Below are positions 17,801 through 25,910 of a stretch of 43,982 nucleotides of DNA, one piece after another. Numbering within the stretch: position 1 is the first letter of the stretch; the number at the start of each line of letters is the position of its first letter. This DNA comes from JANQLU01 sp964434955 (GTDB lineage: Bacteria > Planctomycetota > Planctomycetia > Pirellulales > Pirellulaceae). The position numbers and the translations under genes were made by a program. Under the pieces are notes generated by a model, which was not told the DNA's origin, ran no database searches, and saw nothing but the letters and a program-made list of their open reading frames with translations. The stretch spans positions 1-43,982 of the forward strand of contig CAYSXI010000019.1 of assembly GCA_964434955.1 (NCBI GenBank), written 5' to 3'.

Positions 17801-18619
17801 CAGGCCATGTCGGGCCAAACGGTTGTGTTCAGCGGTTTGATCCAGGAGACCGACACCTACAGTAAGCGTGGGCTGCCGATCTTGAGTGACATTCCAGCCA
17901 TCGGGCCACTATTCAGCTTCGAATCTCGTGAGCGTGCTCGAACCGAGCTTTTGATCGTGATGACTCCCTACATTCTCTACGGAGAAGACGATGTGGCTCA
18001 CCAGAATCAGGTCGAAATGGACCGAATGCACTGGTGCCTGGCGGACGTCGTCAACAACTTTGGCTCGGTCAACTACGATCCTTACGCGGCAACTTCGAAG
18101 TTTGGTGCACCGACCATGGTCATCAATCCTGACCAGGACCCTGGAGCAATCCGGCCTCAATCGCAAAACGCGATCAACCAACGGAACTTCCAAAACAACA
18201 ACATGCGTTCTGTCTCACCACAGACTCAGCATCAACAACCGATCTACAACCAACCGGTTCCAACTCAGTACCCTCAGGGAACTGGGAATGGGTCGCTGCG
18301 GCAGGGAAGTTCACAACCGGGCATGCAACCAACCATGCAACCAAGAATGCAAGGGACTCCGCAAACCAACACGCGGTTTGCCCCGGCTCCCTTTCCCCAA
18401 CCGACCGATGGATCTCAAAACGATCAACAGATCCGGCGAGACTCGTCACGTCCCGTAGCATCGTTCGTCCCACCGACATCTCGCCAGACGACGATTCAGC
18501 GACAGAGCTTTGAACAGAATGTTTCCAGCGAAACGCGGAATGCGGGACAATTGAATGGGCAGAAAGGGACCCAGCAACCGGCCAAGCAGTCGCCTTACCC
18601 AGGGCAATTTCCTGGCTAG
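14855..18619 (+). CDS. Very large secretin (GspD/PilQ superfamily)
   Basis: Secretins form gated multimeric channels in the outer membrane for type II secretion or type IV pili. From the ATG at 14855 the protein has 1254 residues; an upstream GTG at 14801 is less likely. It has an N-terminal membrane or signal segment (IVITFSLLGGLVIALGVIA). Next come at least six repeats of the secretin N-domain type, each ending in a pattern like NSLIIQASPEYITEVERVI followed by RxxD. Gly-rich loops interrupt two of them. The secretin domain proper follows (ILATPQITTLDNLQGAISVG, then GLPILSDIPAIGPLFS and TELLIVMTPYIL). The last 230 residues are Gln/Asn/Pro-rich and disordered-looking. Ordinary GspD is 650-700 residues. 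No other gsp or pil genes are adjacent. A terminator follows directly. Confidence 0.93.
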   Translation: MTVFNLVTRKGLARRPIVITFSLLGGLVIALGVIAQQHKRPSEHTVTQADELREHAKIENRSAVTTPANTSFPSTFASEESESDSYQLRRLNWRQFESAMVRTWGRAIAAEAEKDGRQMKVVLPTGRYQSTRQPSEYSVVMRIDRVNNRLTFHGPKNLTKSWQKVVRALDSGGQIGNEQQKLVAMRAADTPVLTKAVNMLTSYQESPQEGRRQENDVRRAVRYQNNARPNKMAVVSSVNQDPANPNQDLPPVQQDDNSGIIGPVRIEVIPELGTIIVRGENPEDVKRVQDLINKLIGSAESSKPNLETIELKNANAELIAPQIQTLYDANFQARQGSVTISPIKELNSLMVVGPTGAVASVKALIEKLDVPTDNRASDFKVYSLKNMSAVDAKNRVDGYFLGGQRTAADGSQLQTVVTVADFRSNQLIVKASPVDLIQVDKIIQSLDIEGDANSPANVVEIVQLKNQVAAELALVLQDAINGQLPGAGNGQRPVGQGGLGGNQGGGGQGAGGDVTQGQAGAADPNSVVSQVRSAQLRMMMLDRDGRLIESGFMFDVRITADANSNSLVVQGPRKSIPLIKELIRQLDKIPDVETQIKVFQIVNGNAETLYNMLQALFNGQAGGGGGGQGNSVLPLQAAANTDGASLANLRFTFEPRTNSIIASGSAGDLQVVYDLLLRLDVDEDIRDQQVNIYRLANAPAPDIAEVINAWLDSRQTLNDTIDPNSASDFASTRRNVTVIAEPFSNSLIIQASPEYITEVERVIRTVDRRPPMVKVQILIAEVSLGDTTEFGVEVGIQDSLLFDRGVGVVGFPFNQQLLGNNTTDLALATREALAGQALSNLGVGRTNSTTGYGGLVLSAGNESINILMRALKDRRRTRILATPQITTLDNLQGAISVGEEVRFIEEVSQTNFGITNSTTPVTVGVILSVTPRVSTDGSIVMAVDVTKSSLGAEEEGTAVFVTNDGQVIRAPRINTTSAQTTIQAMSGQTVVFSGLIQETDTYSKRGLPILSDIPAIGPLFSFESRERARTELLIVMTPYILYGEDDVAHQNQVEMDRMHWCLADVVNNFGSVNYDPYAATSKFGAPTMVINPDQDPGAIRPQSQNAINQRNFQNNNMRSVSPQTQHQQPIYNQPVPTQYPQGTGNGSLRQGSSQPGMQPTMQPRMQGTPQTNTRFAPAPFPQPTDGSQNDQQIRRDSSRPVASFVPPTSRQTTIQRQSFEQNVSSETRNAGQLNGQKGTQQPAKQSPYPGQFPG

Positions 18620-18641
18620 TTTACCTTTTTTTGAGAATCGC

Positions 18642-18673
18642 GGTCTGGCCGAATTTCCGGCCAGACCTTTTTT
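18642..18673 (+). terminator. Intrinsic terminator after the secretin gene
   Basis: A perfect 10-bp stem (GGTCTGGCCG at 18642-18651 with CGGCCAGACC at 18658-18667), a six-base loop and six T residues. It sits 23 bases after the stop codon and should separate the secretin transcript from the lipoprotein gene. Confidence 0.93.
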
Positions 18674-18712
18674 CCGCCCCCGGATTTCACAGCTCAATCA
18701 AGGAAGATTGGA

Positions 18713-19789
18713 ATGACATCTCGAGTTCTTTTTTCGTTCGGTCTTGTCGCAATGTTGGTGACGCTGAGTGGATGCAAGATGTTGGAGAAATCCAAAGGGC
18801 CGGAGATTTGGAATCCCGCTGAGGGGATGACCAGAAATGCAGAGCAGGACGAGACCAAAGATATCAAGTTTGGTGAGCCTGTCCGCATGGCAATCGTCTG
18901 GTCCAATTCGACTTATACCAGCGCCGACGCTCCGCCCACACGAGGGTTTGGCGGTCGAATCTACTTCTTTGACGCCAAGAACAAACCCGTCCGGGCTGAT
19001 GGCAAGCTGGTCGTTTATGCCTACAACGATTCGGATTCGAAAGAATCCAGTGACGCGGATCGCCGTTACGAATACGAACGCGACGAGTTTCAGAATCATC
19101 ATAGCGTTTCTGAGCTTGGCGACTCTTACAGCGTTTGGGTTCCCTGGGATCGTATCGGAGGCATGCGAACTTCGATTACTCTGATTCCGATCTTCAAAAC
19201 GGCGGATGGACGAGTGGTTCGCGGTGGTCAGGACGTGGTCGTCCTTCCAGGATCGGCCCGCCCCGAGGATGAGATCCAGAAACTTCAATCCGGATATTCC
19301 GTCGGGCGAACCCAAATCACTCGAAAAAACAAATTTCCATCGCGTCAAGTGAATCATGAGATTCCCCGCCATCCCGGAGGGGCTCAGTTGCAACAATCCA
19401 CTTCGGTTCGCGCGACGACCATCAAGATGAATCGGCAGTTAGGACAACGGCTGGCCGCTTTGCCGCCTAACCCGCCGACTCATCCACCGCAGGCGAAGCC
19501 CGAACCGGAAACGGCGCGGGCATCGCAACCGCTTCCGCGCGGTGTGACTCCGGAGATGATGCGAGAATTGCAAAAGCACAATACCGGATCGCATCATGTG
19601 ACTTATGGCGGATTCAATCGAAACGTCGGAATTCCACCGACCAACGCCAAGTTGCCCGGCAATGTTGGGCAATCCACAACCGGGCAGGTACCGGCCCAGC
19701 CGCAGACCAATCCGAAACCGGATTCACCGACGGTCGAAACGGGTTCGCGTGCTCGTCCTGTCTACGGCATGCCCGGCTCTCGAAAATAA
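18713..19789 (+). CDS. Lipoprotein of unknown function
   Basis: 358 residues. The N-terminus MTSRVLFSFGLVAMLVTLSGCK has a clear lipobox (LSGC), so the mature protein should be lipid-anchored at Cys21. An AAGGAAG ribosome-binding site lies just before the ATG. A folded domain of about 170 residues follows (MAIVWSNSTYTS, GFGGRIYFFDAKNKPVRADG, LVVYAYND, DSYSVWVPWDRIGG, TSITLIPIFK), beta-rich with several invariant-looking Trp and Tyr residues. The C-terminal half is Pro/Gln/Asn-rich and resembles the secretin tail in composition. I do not recognise the family. Its place between the secretin and the ExbB/ExbD operon makes an envelope-complex role plausible, possibly as a secretin partner, but that is inference. 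Confidence 0.85.
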   Translation: MTSRVLFSFGLVAMLVTLSGCKMLEKSKGPEIWNPAEGMTRNAEQDETKDIKFGEPVRMAIVWSNSTYTSADAPPTRGFGGRIYFFDAKNKPVRADGKLVVYAYNDSDSKESSDADRRYEYERDEFQNHHSVSELGDSYSVWVPWDRIGGMRTSITLIPIFKTADGRVVRGGQDVVVLPGSARPEDEIQKLQSGYSVGRTQITRKNKFPSRQVNHEIPRHPGGAQLQQSTSVRATTIKMNRQLGQRLAALPPNPPTHPPQAKPEPETARASQPLPRGVTPEMMRELQKHNTGSHHVTYGGFNRNVGIPPTNAKLPGNVGQSTTGQVPAQPQTNPKPDSPTVETGSRARPVYGMPGSRK

Positions 19790-20201
19790 CGCGTTCCCTA
19801 TGGGCGAGGCAATTGGCATCGCCGCTTCTCGCAGCGGTGCGAGCGAAATAAAGGATCGGCCGGGAGCGGGCGCTCACCGGTCGATTTGCTTTTTGAAGAT
19901 TTCTGTCTGTGCCAACTTAACGGCCGCGAATTCGTCAAGTCAAAACCGTTGAGTTCGCGGGAATTTTTCCATCTCAGATTCGTAAAATCGTCGCCGCTGG
20001 ACATTGGATTCAAACGAAATTGCCGACAAGGTGGTTGTGATTTCGTTCAATCTCAATCAAACTAAAAGCGGTATTTTGGGGAATTTGCCGTCGATCCTTT
20101 TCTGGGGAACCAGGCTTGGTTCCTTCATCCATTGTCGACACCACCCTCCTCGTCCGGTCGACATTCGACGAACACGCATTCGAATTGGGAAGTACTTTTT
20201 A
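19790..20201. other. 412-base leader region before the ExbB operon
   Basis: No gene is seen; a frame open from 20004 runs into ExbB but lacks a family-like N-terminus before 20202. A hairpin, GGAACCA-GGCT-TGGTTCC (20106-20123), lies 78 bases before the exbB start and could be a regulatory stem. It has no T-tract, so it is not an intrinsic terminator. The promoter of the operon is probably here. Confidence 0.5.
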
Positions 20202-20843
20202 ATGGAAACCGTTTTTACCATTCTGGGGAATTGTGTTTACGTTGTGTTGGCGGGCATCGCATTATGGGGCGCATTCTGTGTCATCATGGTTTGGAATCGC
20301 GTTGCTCAAAAACGATTTCGAAACGAAGCCGATCAAGGTCGATTTCTTGAGGCCGTCGAAGAACATTTGGCCAAGGGTGATTACAGCTCAGCCGCTGCTG
20401 CTTGTGAGGGTGACCGCAGGGCAATGTGCCAGTTATCGTTTATGGCGATTGAGAATAGGAAATTAGGCTTCGCCAAAGTCAAACAGTTAGTGGCGGACCG
20501 GTTCCAGCGGGACGTGCTGGCGGATCTTGAGTTTCGCCTCAGTTGGGTTAACACCGTGATCAAGGCGGCACCGATGATTGGTCTGCTTGGTACGGTTATG
20601 GGGATGATGGCGGCGTTTGCCAAGCTATCGGATCCGACCCAGGAAATTGACCCTTCGCAGCTTGCGGGCGATATTCAGTTTGCTCTTATCACGACCGCGT
20701 GCGGCCTGGCAATCGCCATTCCGCTGGTACTTTGTGTTGCCAGTATCAATGTTCGAATTCGAAAAATGGAAGACCTCGTTTCCTACGGTTTGAACCAGTT
20801 CCTGGAAATCTTCCGAGAAGCCAACATTCGACACCCAAAATAG
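20202..20843 (+). CDS. MotA/TolQ/ExbB proton-channel family protein
   Basis: 213 residues from the ATG at 20202. The family forms pentameric inner-membrane proton channels around a dimer of ExbD/TolR and turns proton flow into mechanical work. Three membrane helices are visible: one near the N-terminus (NCVYVVLAGIALWGAF), a long cytoplasmic segment of about 85 residues, then VIKAAPMIGLLGTVMGMMAAF and FALITTACGLAIAIPLVLCV. The GLLGTVMGM and TTACGLAIAIP motifs are the family signature lining the pore. I choose this start because the upstream extension (from 20004) has no family-like features. An ExbD gene follows after 99 bases. Whether it energises a TonB-, Tol- or other system is not decided by sequence. 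Confidence 0.93.
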   Translation: METVFTILGNCVYVVLAGIALWGAFCVIMVWNRVAQKRFRNEADQGRFLEAVEEHLAKGDYSSAAAACEGDRRAMCQLSFMAIENRKLGFAKVKQLVADRFQRDVLADLEFRLSWVNTVIKAAPMIGLLGTVMGMMAAFAKLSDPTQEIDPSQLAGDIQFALITTACGLAIAIPLVLCVASINVRIRKMEDLVSYGLNQFLEIFREANIRHPK

Positions 20844-20942
20844 TTTCCGCAACGGAAAAACATTGGGATTCGAGTTGGAAACGGATAAACTGGAATGGCT
20901 GCTCGATCGGGTAGCCGGGAACGTCAAATTCGAGCATTTAAG

Positions 20943-21419
20943 ATGAGCATTATTGGCCAACTGACAATTCGACGACATCGGGAAGAAGATGCCGAAATGG
21001 ACATCACCCCGATGATCGATATCACGTTCCTGCTGCTGGCGTTTTTTGTGGTCGTTTCCAAGATGGACCCCAAGAAAAACGTGAAGCTCCCGATTTCCGA
21101 AGTCGCTTCCAATATTCCGGAGAAAGACTGCGTGATGATCTACATTGACGTCACCGGCGCGGAAGACGACGGGACCATTTTTATCGGTTCCAAAGGTGAT
21201 CGCAAAATCGAGGGCTCGGAAGAGGAAATCGCCGACCAGATTCGCGACTATGTGGACGCGACTTTGCTTGCCGATCAGTCGTTGGAATACATCATGATCA
21301 AGGCGCATGGTGACAGTAAAAACGGGCTGGTCGAACGTGTGAAAATTGCGGCTGCATCCGCCGAAAGTGTTGGTGACCGGCAATTACTTGTCGGTGTTGA
21401 AAACAAAAAATTGAAGTAA
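20943..21419 (+). CDS. ExbD/TolR-family biopolymer transport protein
   Basis: 158 residues from the ATG at 20943; an alternative ATG at 20895 adds 16 residues. A short cytoplasmic N-terminus ends in EMDITPMIDITFLLLAFFVV, the family membrane helix with the proton-carrying Asp in PMID. The periplasmic domain (about 45-158) is acidic and contains DCVMIYIDVTGAEDDGTIFI and a C-terminal AAASAESVGDRQLLVGVENK, the usual end of ExbD folds. Together with the ExbB protein before it and a second ExbD after it, it should build the motor complex. Two different ExbD-type proteins in one operon could form a heterodimer inside one ExbB pentamer (inference). Confidence 0.93.
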   Translation: MSIIGQLTIRRHREEDAEMDITPMIDITFLLLAFFVVVSKMDPKKNVKLPISEVASNIPEKDCVMIYIDVTGAEDDGTIFIGSKGDRKIEGSEEEIADQIRDYVDATLLADQSLEYIMIKAHGDSKNGLVERVKIAAASAESVGDRQLLVGVENKKLK

Positions 21420-21434
21420 CCCGAAACAACGAAA

Positions 21435-22298
21435 TTGGCCTTTAGGTTTCAATGTCCGATTTGCAACAGTATTCGTCGAGCAAGCGACTCCATCCAGGGG
21501 CGCCGGGTTCGCTGTGCCGATTGCAACAATTTCGTTCAAGTGCCTCTCGTCTCTCCATCCGAAACCGATCCAAACTCCGAAAGCGAAAAATCTGACGGAA
21601 CCAAAGACAACCCTGACAGTCATTTCAAGGCTGAGGCGATGAACAACAATCCAGAATCCGAAAACCCGGATGATGACGGCTTTGACCTGGTCGCACCCAC
21701 CGGTCGGATGAAATACGAATCCGAAGACCGTCCACCGGTCAAGGAAAACGAGCGCGGTGCGCTTCCCGTCCCACCTCCAGTCGGAGCTCTCGAAGACAAA
21801 AAAGGATTCGATTGGAAGGGATTCGAAGAGGAAGAGGAAGAAGAACCCGATGTGGGTTTCCAGATGAAGCGGGATAGCTCCGCCGAAGAGATGGACATGA
21901 CCCCGATGGTCGATGTGACATTTTTGCTTCTTATCTTCTTCATGATCACGGCTTCATTCACGGTCATCCGAAGTGTTGAGCAGCCGAAGCCGACGTCCGA
22001 TCAGCCTTCGACCGTTGTCGAAGAAATTCCCGAAGATCAGGACGACTACGTCGAGGTCTTTATCGACCAATTCAATACCTATCACATTACGATTCGCAGT
22101 GAAGAAGAAATCGAGGCCGGAAGCGACCTTGAAATGCAGCGAATCCTCCGCCAGGCGACCGAAGATTATGCGCCCGAACGTCTGGTCATTTTGGCTCATG
22201 AAGAGTCCGCTCTGAAGAAACTGATCGCTACCTACTCCGCCGCGCGGGTGTACGGTATCGGAACCATTGAAATGCAAACAACGGATAAGGATTATTAA
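21435..22298 (+). CDS. Zinc-ribbon-ExbD/TolR fusion protein
   Basis: 287 residues with a TTG start at 21435, fifteen bases after the previous stop; no later ATG keeps the N-terminal domain. Residues 1-40 form a zinc ribbon, with CPIC at 7-10 and CADC about 17 residues later. An acidic, Pro-rich linker of some 110 residues (Asp/Glu/Ser) follows. Then comes the ExbD helix EEMDMTPMVDVTFLLLIFFM with the conserved Asp, and an ExbD-like periplasmic domain of about 110 residues that ends YGIGTIEMQT. The zinc ribbon must be cytoplasmic if the helix inserts as in ExbD. Ordinary ExbD is about 140 residues, so this one is doubled in size by the cytoplasmic part. The stop overlaps the next start (TTAATG). 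Confidence 0.9.
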   Translation: MAFRFQCPICNSIRRASDSIQGRRVRCADCNNFVQVPLVSPSETDPNSESEKSDGTKDNPDSHFKAEAMNNNPESENPDDDGFDLVAPTGRMKYESEDRPPVKENERGALPVPPPVGALEDKKGFDWKGFEEEEEEEPDVGFQMKRDSSAEEMDMTPMVDVTFLLLIFFMITASFTVIRSVEQPKPTSDQPSTVVEEIPEDQDDYVEVFIDQFNTYHITIRSEEEIEAGSDLEMQRILRQATEDYAPERLVILAHEESALKKLIATYSAARVYGIGTIEMQTTDKDY

Positions 22299-25200
22299 TG
22301 TCCGCGGATCAATTCTTGAAACAGGTTGAAGGTCTTGGCATTGTCGACGACAAGGTGCTGGCCAAAATCCGTAAGCAAGTGGCCGACCCGTCAAAAAACG
22401 TGACGCCAAAGTCGATCGCAAAGTACCTGGTCGACAAGCAACAGTTGACAAAAGGACAGGTCGCCAAGTTGCTGGCCAATGTCAGTGACGCCTCAAGGCA
22501 CACCGTTCACGAGGAAATCGTCGTTTCCCAGCCGGAAGACAATGCGCACGATACGGACGACCTGATTGCCGTCGATCCGCAAGAAATCAAGCCAAACCCC
22601 TCGGATGCAACCCGAATGGACTTCGATCAAGAGCATGAGATCGGAGCCGACGAAATCATTGAAGTCGACGTGGAAGAAGTCCACGAAGTCGCGATCGATC
22701 AAATCGAGAGCATTGAGAATACGATGCAACAAGGCGTCGATCCCCTGGCGGCTCCGGCGCCCGCGCCAATGGCCGCGCCGATGCCAGCCCCCGGCATGGA
22801 TCCATTTGGGGACCCGTGTGCCGACCCGGGAATGGCGGGGACTTCCGGGGAACACCCGGTCGAAGAAAAACCGGTTGGCTTCGCAGGAAAGCGACAGTCC
22901 GGTGACCCGTGGAAATCGAAGTGGTTATTTATCGCTCCCGCAATCATCGGGATCCTCGTGATCGTCGGTGTGTTGCTTGTGTTCTGGTTTTGGAAAACAC
23001 CGGCTGACGATCTATGGAAAAACGCTGCCGACGCGCACGTTCGCGGTGAATTCGGTCGCGCGATGGATAACTATGATCAATTCATCGCAGATTATCCAAC
23101 GGAAGACCGTGTTGATCTTGCCAAGGTTTATCGGGTTCGCTCGCTGCTTGCCCAGTCGTATACAGCCAAGCAATGGGATGAGACCTATCGGCGTTGCACG
23201 GTTCAACTGACCGAGATTGAAACGCTGGAAGAGTTCAATGAAATTCGAGAAACGTTGGCCGATATCCTGCCGAATACGGCACTTGGTTTTGCCAATCAGG
23301 CGTTGAAAGAAAAAGACATTCCAACCAAGAAGGAGATTCTTGGCAAAGTCGAAAAAGCGATGGCTCTGGTCAACACGCCTTCTTACATTCCAACCAAACT
23401 TCGTCAGCGTCCGGTAACGGAAAAAGTCATTGATGAAGTCATGGACAAGAAACGCCAGATCGAGCGCGAAATCAAAATGGAAGAGGATTACGATACGGCG
23501 ATTACGCAAATCGATTCTCTCACCAAAGAGGGTAAAACCAATGAAGCCCTCGGGACTTACCAACGATTGACATCGGAGTACCCAAGTCTGAAATCGCGTG
23601 AAGCTTTGCAAAAAGCGATCCAGGCAGCCTCTGTGGCAGAGCGAAACAACGTTAAACCGTTTACACCTCCTTTCCAGGCTTCCAATTCGGAGCTTCCCTC
23701 AATCGTCGAGAACACGATTGTGGTTGCCCGCCAGTCGGGCGATAAAGCGATCGGGCTGGAGAATGAGTTGGTCCCATTCCTGGTGGATGGCGCGGTCTAC
23801 ATGATTCGCGGGATTGATGGTTCGATCGTTTGGCGTCGATACGTCGGAACTCGAACCCGTTTCCAACCGCAATGGATGGATGGGGAACGAAGCCGTTTGC
23901 TGGTCACCAGTCGTGACCGCAATGAGTTGACTTGCGTTGAATCGGAATCCGGAAAGTTGGTCTGGCGACAGACGTTGGATAACGGTTTTCATCAACCCAA
24001 AGTGGTTGGTCAGTATGTGATCGTGACGACCTTGGATGGCCAGGTCGTTCGATTGAATGCATCGGATGGTGCAGCGGAAGTTGCAGCACGGTTGCCACAA
24101 ATCACGTCGACTTCCGCCGAAGCCAATTCGAGCTTTATTTACCAACCGGGTTCCCACACGAATATGTACGTCATTTCGACGGCGGACATGACCTGTAAGA
24201 ACGTGACGTTTGTCGGCCCTGATCACGTTCCGGGCTCCGTGACGGTACCGCCGTTTACGATTGCCGGCCATGTTTTGATGTTGGTGAACGGTGGCGACTA
24301 TTCGAATCTTCACGTTTACCGAATCGAAGATAACGGTGAAAAACTGGTTGAAGTCCAATACGTTCAGCGATTCACCGAAGGCGTTGTCAACACGCCGATG
24401 TACAAATTTGATCGTTGGGTCGTATTGGCATCGGACACCGGTGACATGAAGCTGCTTGAAATCAACAAGGCCGATACCGACAACCCGGTTTCGGTTTCGG
24501 CTTCGTTCCGTTTCTCGGTGGACGACAGTGTTGCCAGCCAACTCAAAATGGTGGGCATGCAACATTTCATCATGGCCTTTTCCGGAAGAATCTGGATCGC
24601 CAATACGGGCATGATGCGTTTTCGCGTGATCAAATCTCAGCAAAAATTCCGCCGCGACTTGATTACCAATGGTCGCGACGTGTTCCTTGGCCCCTTGGTG
24701 CGAAAAGGGGATGTCGCGTTGACGCTTCGTCGGCGCGAAGGCTCGACCATGGCGTCAGTCGCCGCGATTGATCCTTCGGAGAAAGAATACAAGGAAATCT
24801 GGCGAACGGATCTTTCGGCTCCCCTTGCCGGGAGCGTAGCCGAACAAGACGGTGCGTATTATGTCGTATCCGCGCAGGGCGATATTTTTCCTCTGACCCA
24901 ATCGTTGATGCAATCGGGTTATTCGGGAACGCCTAGTGCGCTCAGTACGCGAATTATCAGCAATCTGATTTTCAATGACGTCGTCGAACTGGGCCCCGGG
25001 AAACGGGTTTATGTCGGGCCTCTGAATCGCTCAAAGATTCTTAGCATCGACAAGGATCGAACGACCGGAGTTTCCCGCTTGGTTGAGTTGATTGCCCCGG
25101 CGGACACGCCTGGCTGCAAGCCAATCGGCCTGGGTGACCATTTGATCGTTGCCTCGCGACGAGGCCAGGTTGTCAAAGTGGATCCGGGAAGCGGGCAGTC

Positions 25201-25867
25201 GGTAGGCACTCCGTTTCAGCCGGAAGTCCAACCGGGCAACGATATTCGGTGGAGCCGACCCTGTGTGACCGGCGACAATCAATTCGCAATCGGTGATGCA
25301 GACAAAGGTGTCCTTTACTTGTTGGATGTTTCGGACAAAGACATTCAGAAGGCCAGTCAGCTTGATCATGGTAACAAGCTCCTTTCGCCGCTATTTAATT
25401 TGGGTGGCAAAGTGCTTGCGATCGACAACGACGGGGCGCGCGACCGAATCATCGTTTTCAAAACCGAGGGCGGCTTGTCGCGCATCGGGACGCATGAACT
25501 GGAAAACGGATACGTCAAAGGCCCTTACAAATTGGGTGCCGGATTCGTGTTGCAGTTGTCGACCAATGAATTGGCCTATTACGACGCTTCGCAAATGGCG
25601 GAAGGCACCGCGAACAGTGCACCCAAATGGAAAATGGCAATCAACAACGAGTCCATGTCTGGCGCGCCGGTCGAACTGGACGGCCTAACCGTTGTGGCCT
25701 TTAGCAATGGCAACCTCGTTGTCGTCAACCCGGAAACGGGCGAACGTGTCAAAACCGTATCGGTAGGCCAGCCCATTGTTGGCGTGCCTGTTTTGTCCAA
25801 CAACAAGTTATTGATCAGTGGACGCGATGGTACCGTCCACGTTGTTCCAATGGATGCATTGAAGTAA
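22298..25867 (+). CDS. Membrane-anchored PQQ-like beta-propeller protein
   Basis: 1189 residues. The first 65 residues form a helical module (SADQFLKQVEGLGIVDDKVL through QVAKLLANV) that I associate with planctomycete signalling proteins. An acidic and then Pro/Ala/Met-rich linker leads to one membrane helix (WLFIAPAIIGILVIVGVLL, about 208-230). The periplasmic part begins with TPR-like helices (about 237-450, e.g. RGEFGRAMDNYDQFIADYP). From about 465 it consists of beta-propeller blades with the repeated sequence type GSIVWRRYVGTR and GKLVWRQTLDNG, as in PQQ-binding-like and BamB-like proteins. No dehydrogenase catalytic residues are evident. It overlaps the zinc-ribbon-ExbD gene, so it is likely a component of the same complex. 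It may act as a periplasmic scaffold or as the effector moved by the motor. Confidence 0.88.
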   Translation: MSADQFLKQVEGLGIVDDKVLAKIRKQVADPSKNVTPKSIAKYLVDKQQLTKGQVAKLLANVSDASRHTVHEEIVVSQPEDNAHDTDDLIAVDPQEIKPNPSDATRMDFDQEHEIGADEIIEVDVEEVHEVAIDQIESIENTMQQGVDPLAAPAPAPMAAPMPAPGMDPFGDPCADPGMAGTSGEHPVEEKPVGFAGKRQSGDPWKSKWLFIAPAIIGILVIVGVLLVFWFWKTPADDLWKNAADAHVRGEFGRAMDNYDQFIADYPTEDRVDLAKVYRVRSLLAQSYTAKQWDETYRRCTVQLTEIETLEEFNEIRETLADILPNTALGFANQALKEKDIPTKKEILGKVEKAMALVNTPSYIPTKLRQRPVTEKVIDEVMDKKRQIEREIKMEEDYDTAITQIDSLTKEGKTNEALGTYQRLTSEYPSLKSREALQKAIQAASVAERNNVKPFTPPFQASNSELPSIVENTIVVARQSGDKAIGLENELVPFLVDGAVYMIRGIDGSIVWRRYVGTRTRFQPQWMDGERSRLLVTSRDRNELTCVESESGKLVWRQTLDNGFHQPKVVGQYVIVTTLDGQVVRLNASDGAAEVAARLPQITSTSAEANSSFIYQPGSHTNMYVISTADMTCKNVTFVGPDHVPGSVTVPPFTIAGHVLMLVNGGDYSNLHVYRIEDNGEKLVEVQYVQRFTEGVVNTPMYKFDRWVVLASDTGDMKLLEINKADTDNPVSVSASFRFSVDDSVASQLKMVGMQHFIMAFSGRIWIANTGMMRFRVIKSQQKFRRDLITNGRDVFLGPLVRKGDVALTLRRREGSTMASVAAIDPSEKEYKEIWRTDLSAPLAGSVAEQDGAYYVVSAQGDIFPLTQSLMQSGYSGTPSALSTRIISNLIFNDVVELGPGKRVYVGPLNRSKILSIDKDRTTGVSRLVELIAPADTPGCKPIGLGDHLIVASRRGQVVKVDPGSGQSVGTPFQPEVQPGNDIRWSRPCVTGDNQFAIGDADKGVLYLLDVSDKDIQKASQLDHGNKLLSPLFNLGGKVLAIDNDGARDRIIVFKTEGGLSRIGTHELENGYVKGPYKLGAGFVLQLSTNELAYYDASQMAEGTANSAPKWKMAINNESMSGAPVELDGLTVVAFSNGNLVVVNPETGERVKTVSVGQPIVGVPVLSNNKLLISGRDGTVHVVPMDALK

Positions 25868-25910
25868 CGAATTGCGGTTGTAACGGGAATCACCGATCAA
25901 GAGTAAGGCA

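Noticed and set aside
20004..20201. N-terminal extension of ExbB from an ATG at 20004
   Set aside because: The extra 66 residues have no family-like features; the ATG at 20202 gives the expected first membrane helix.
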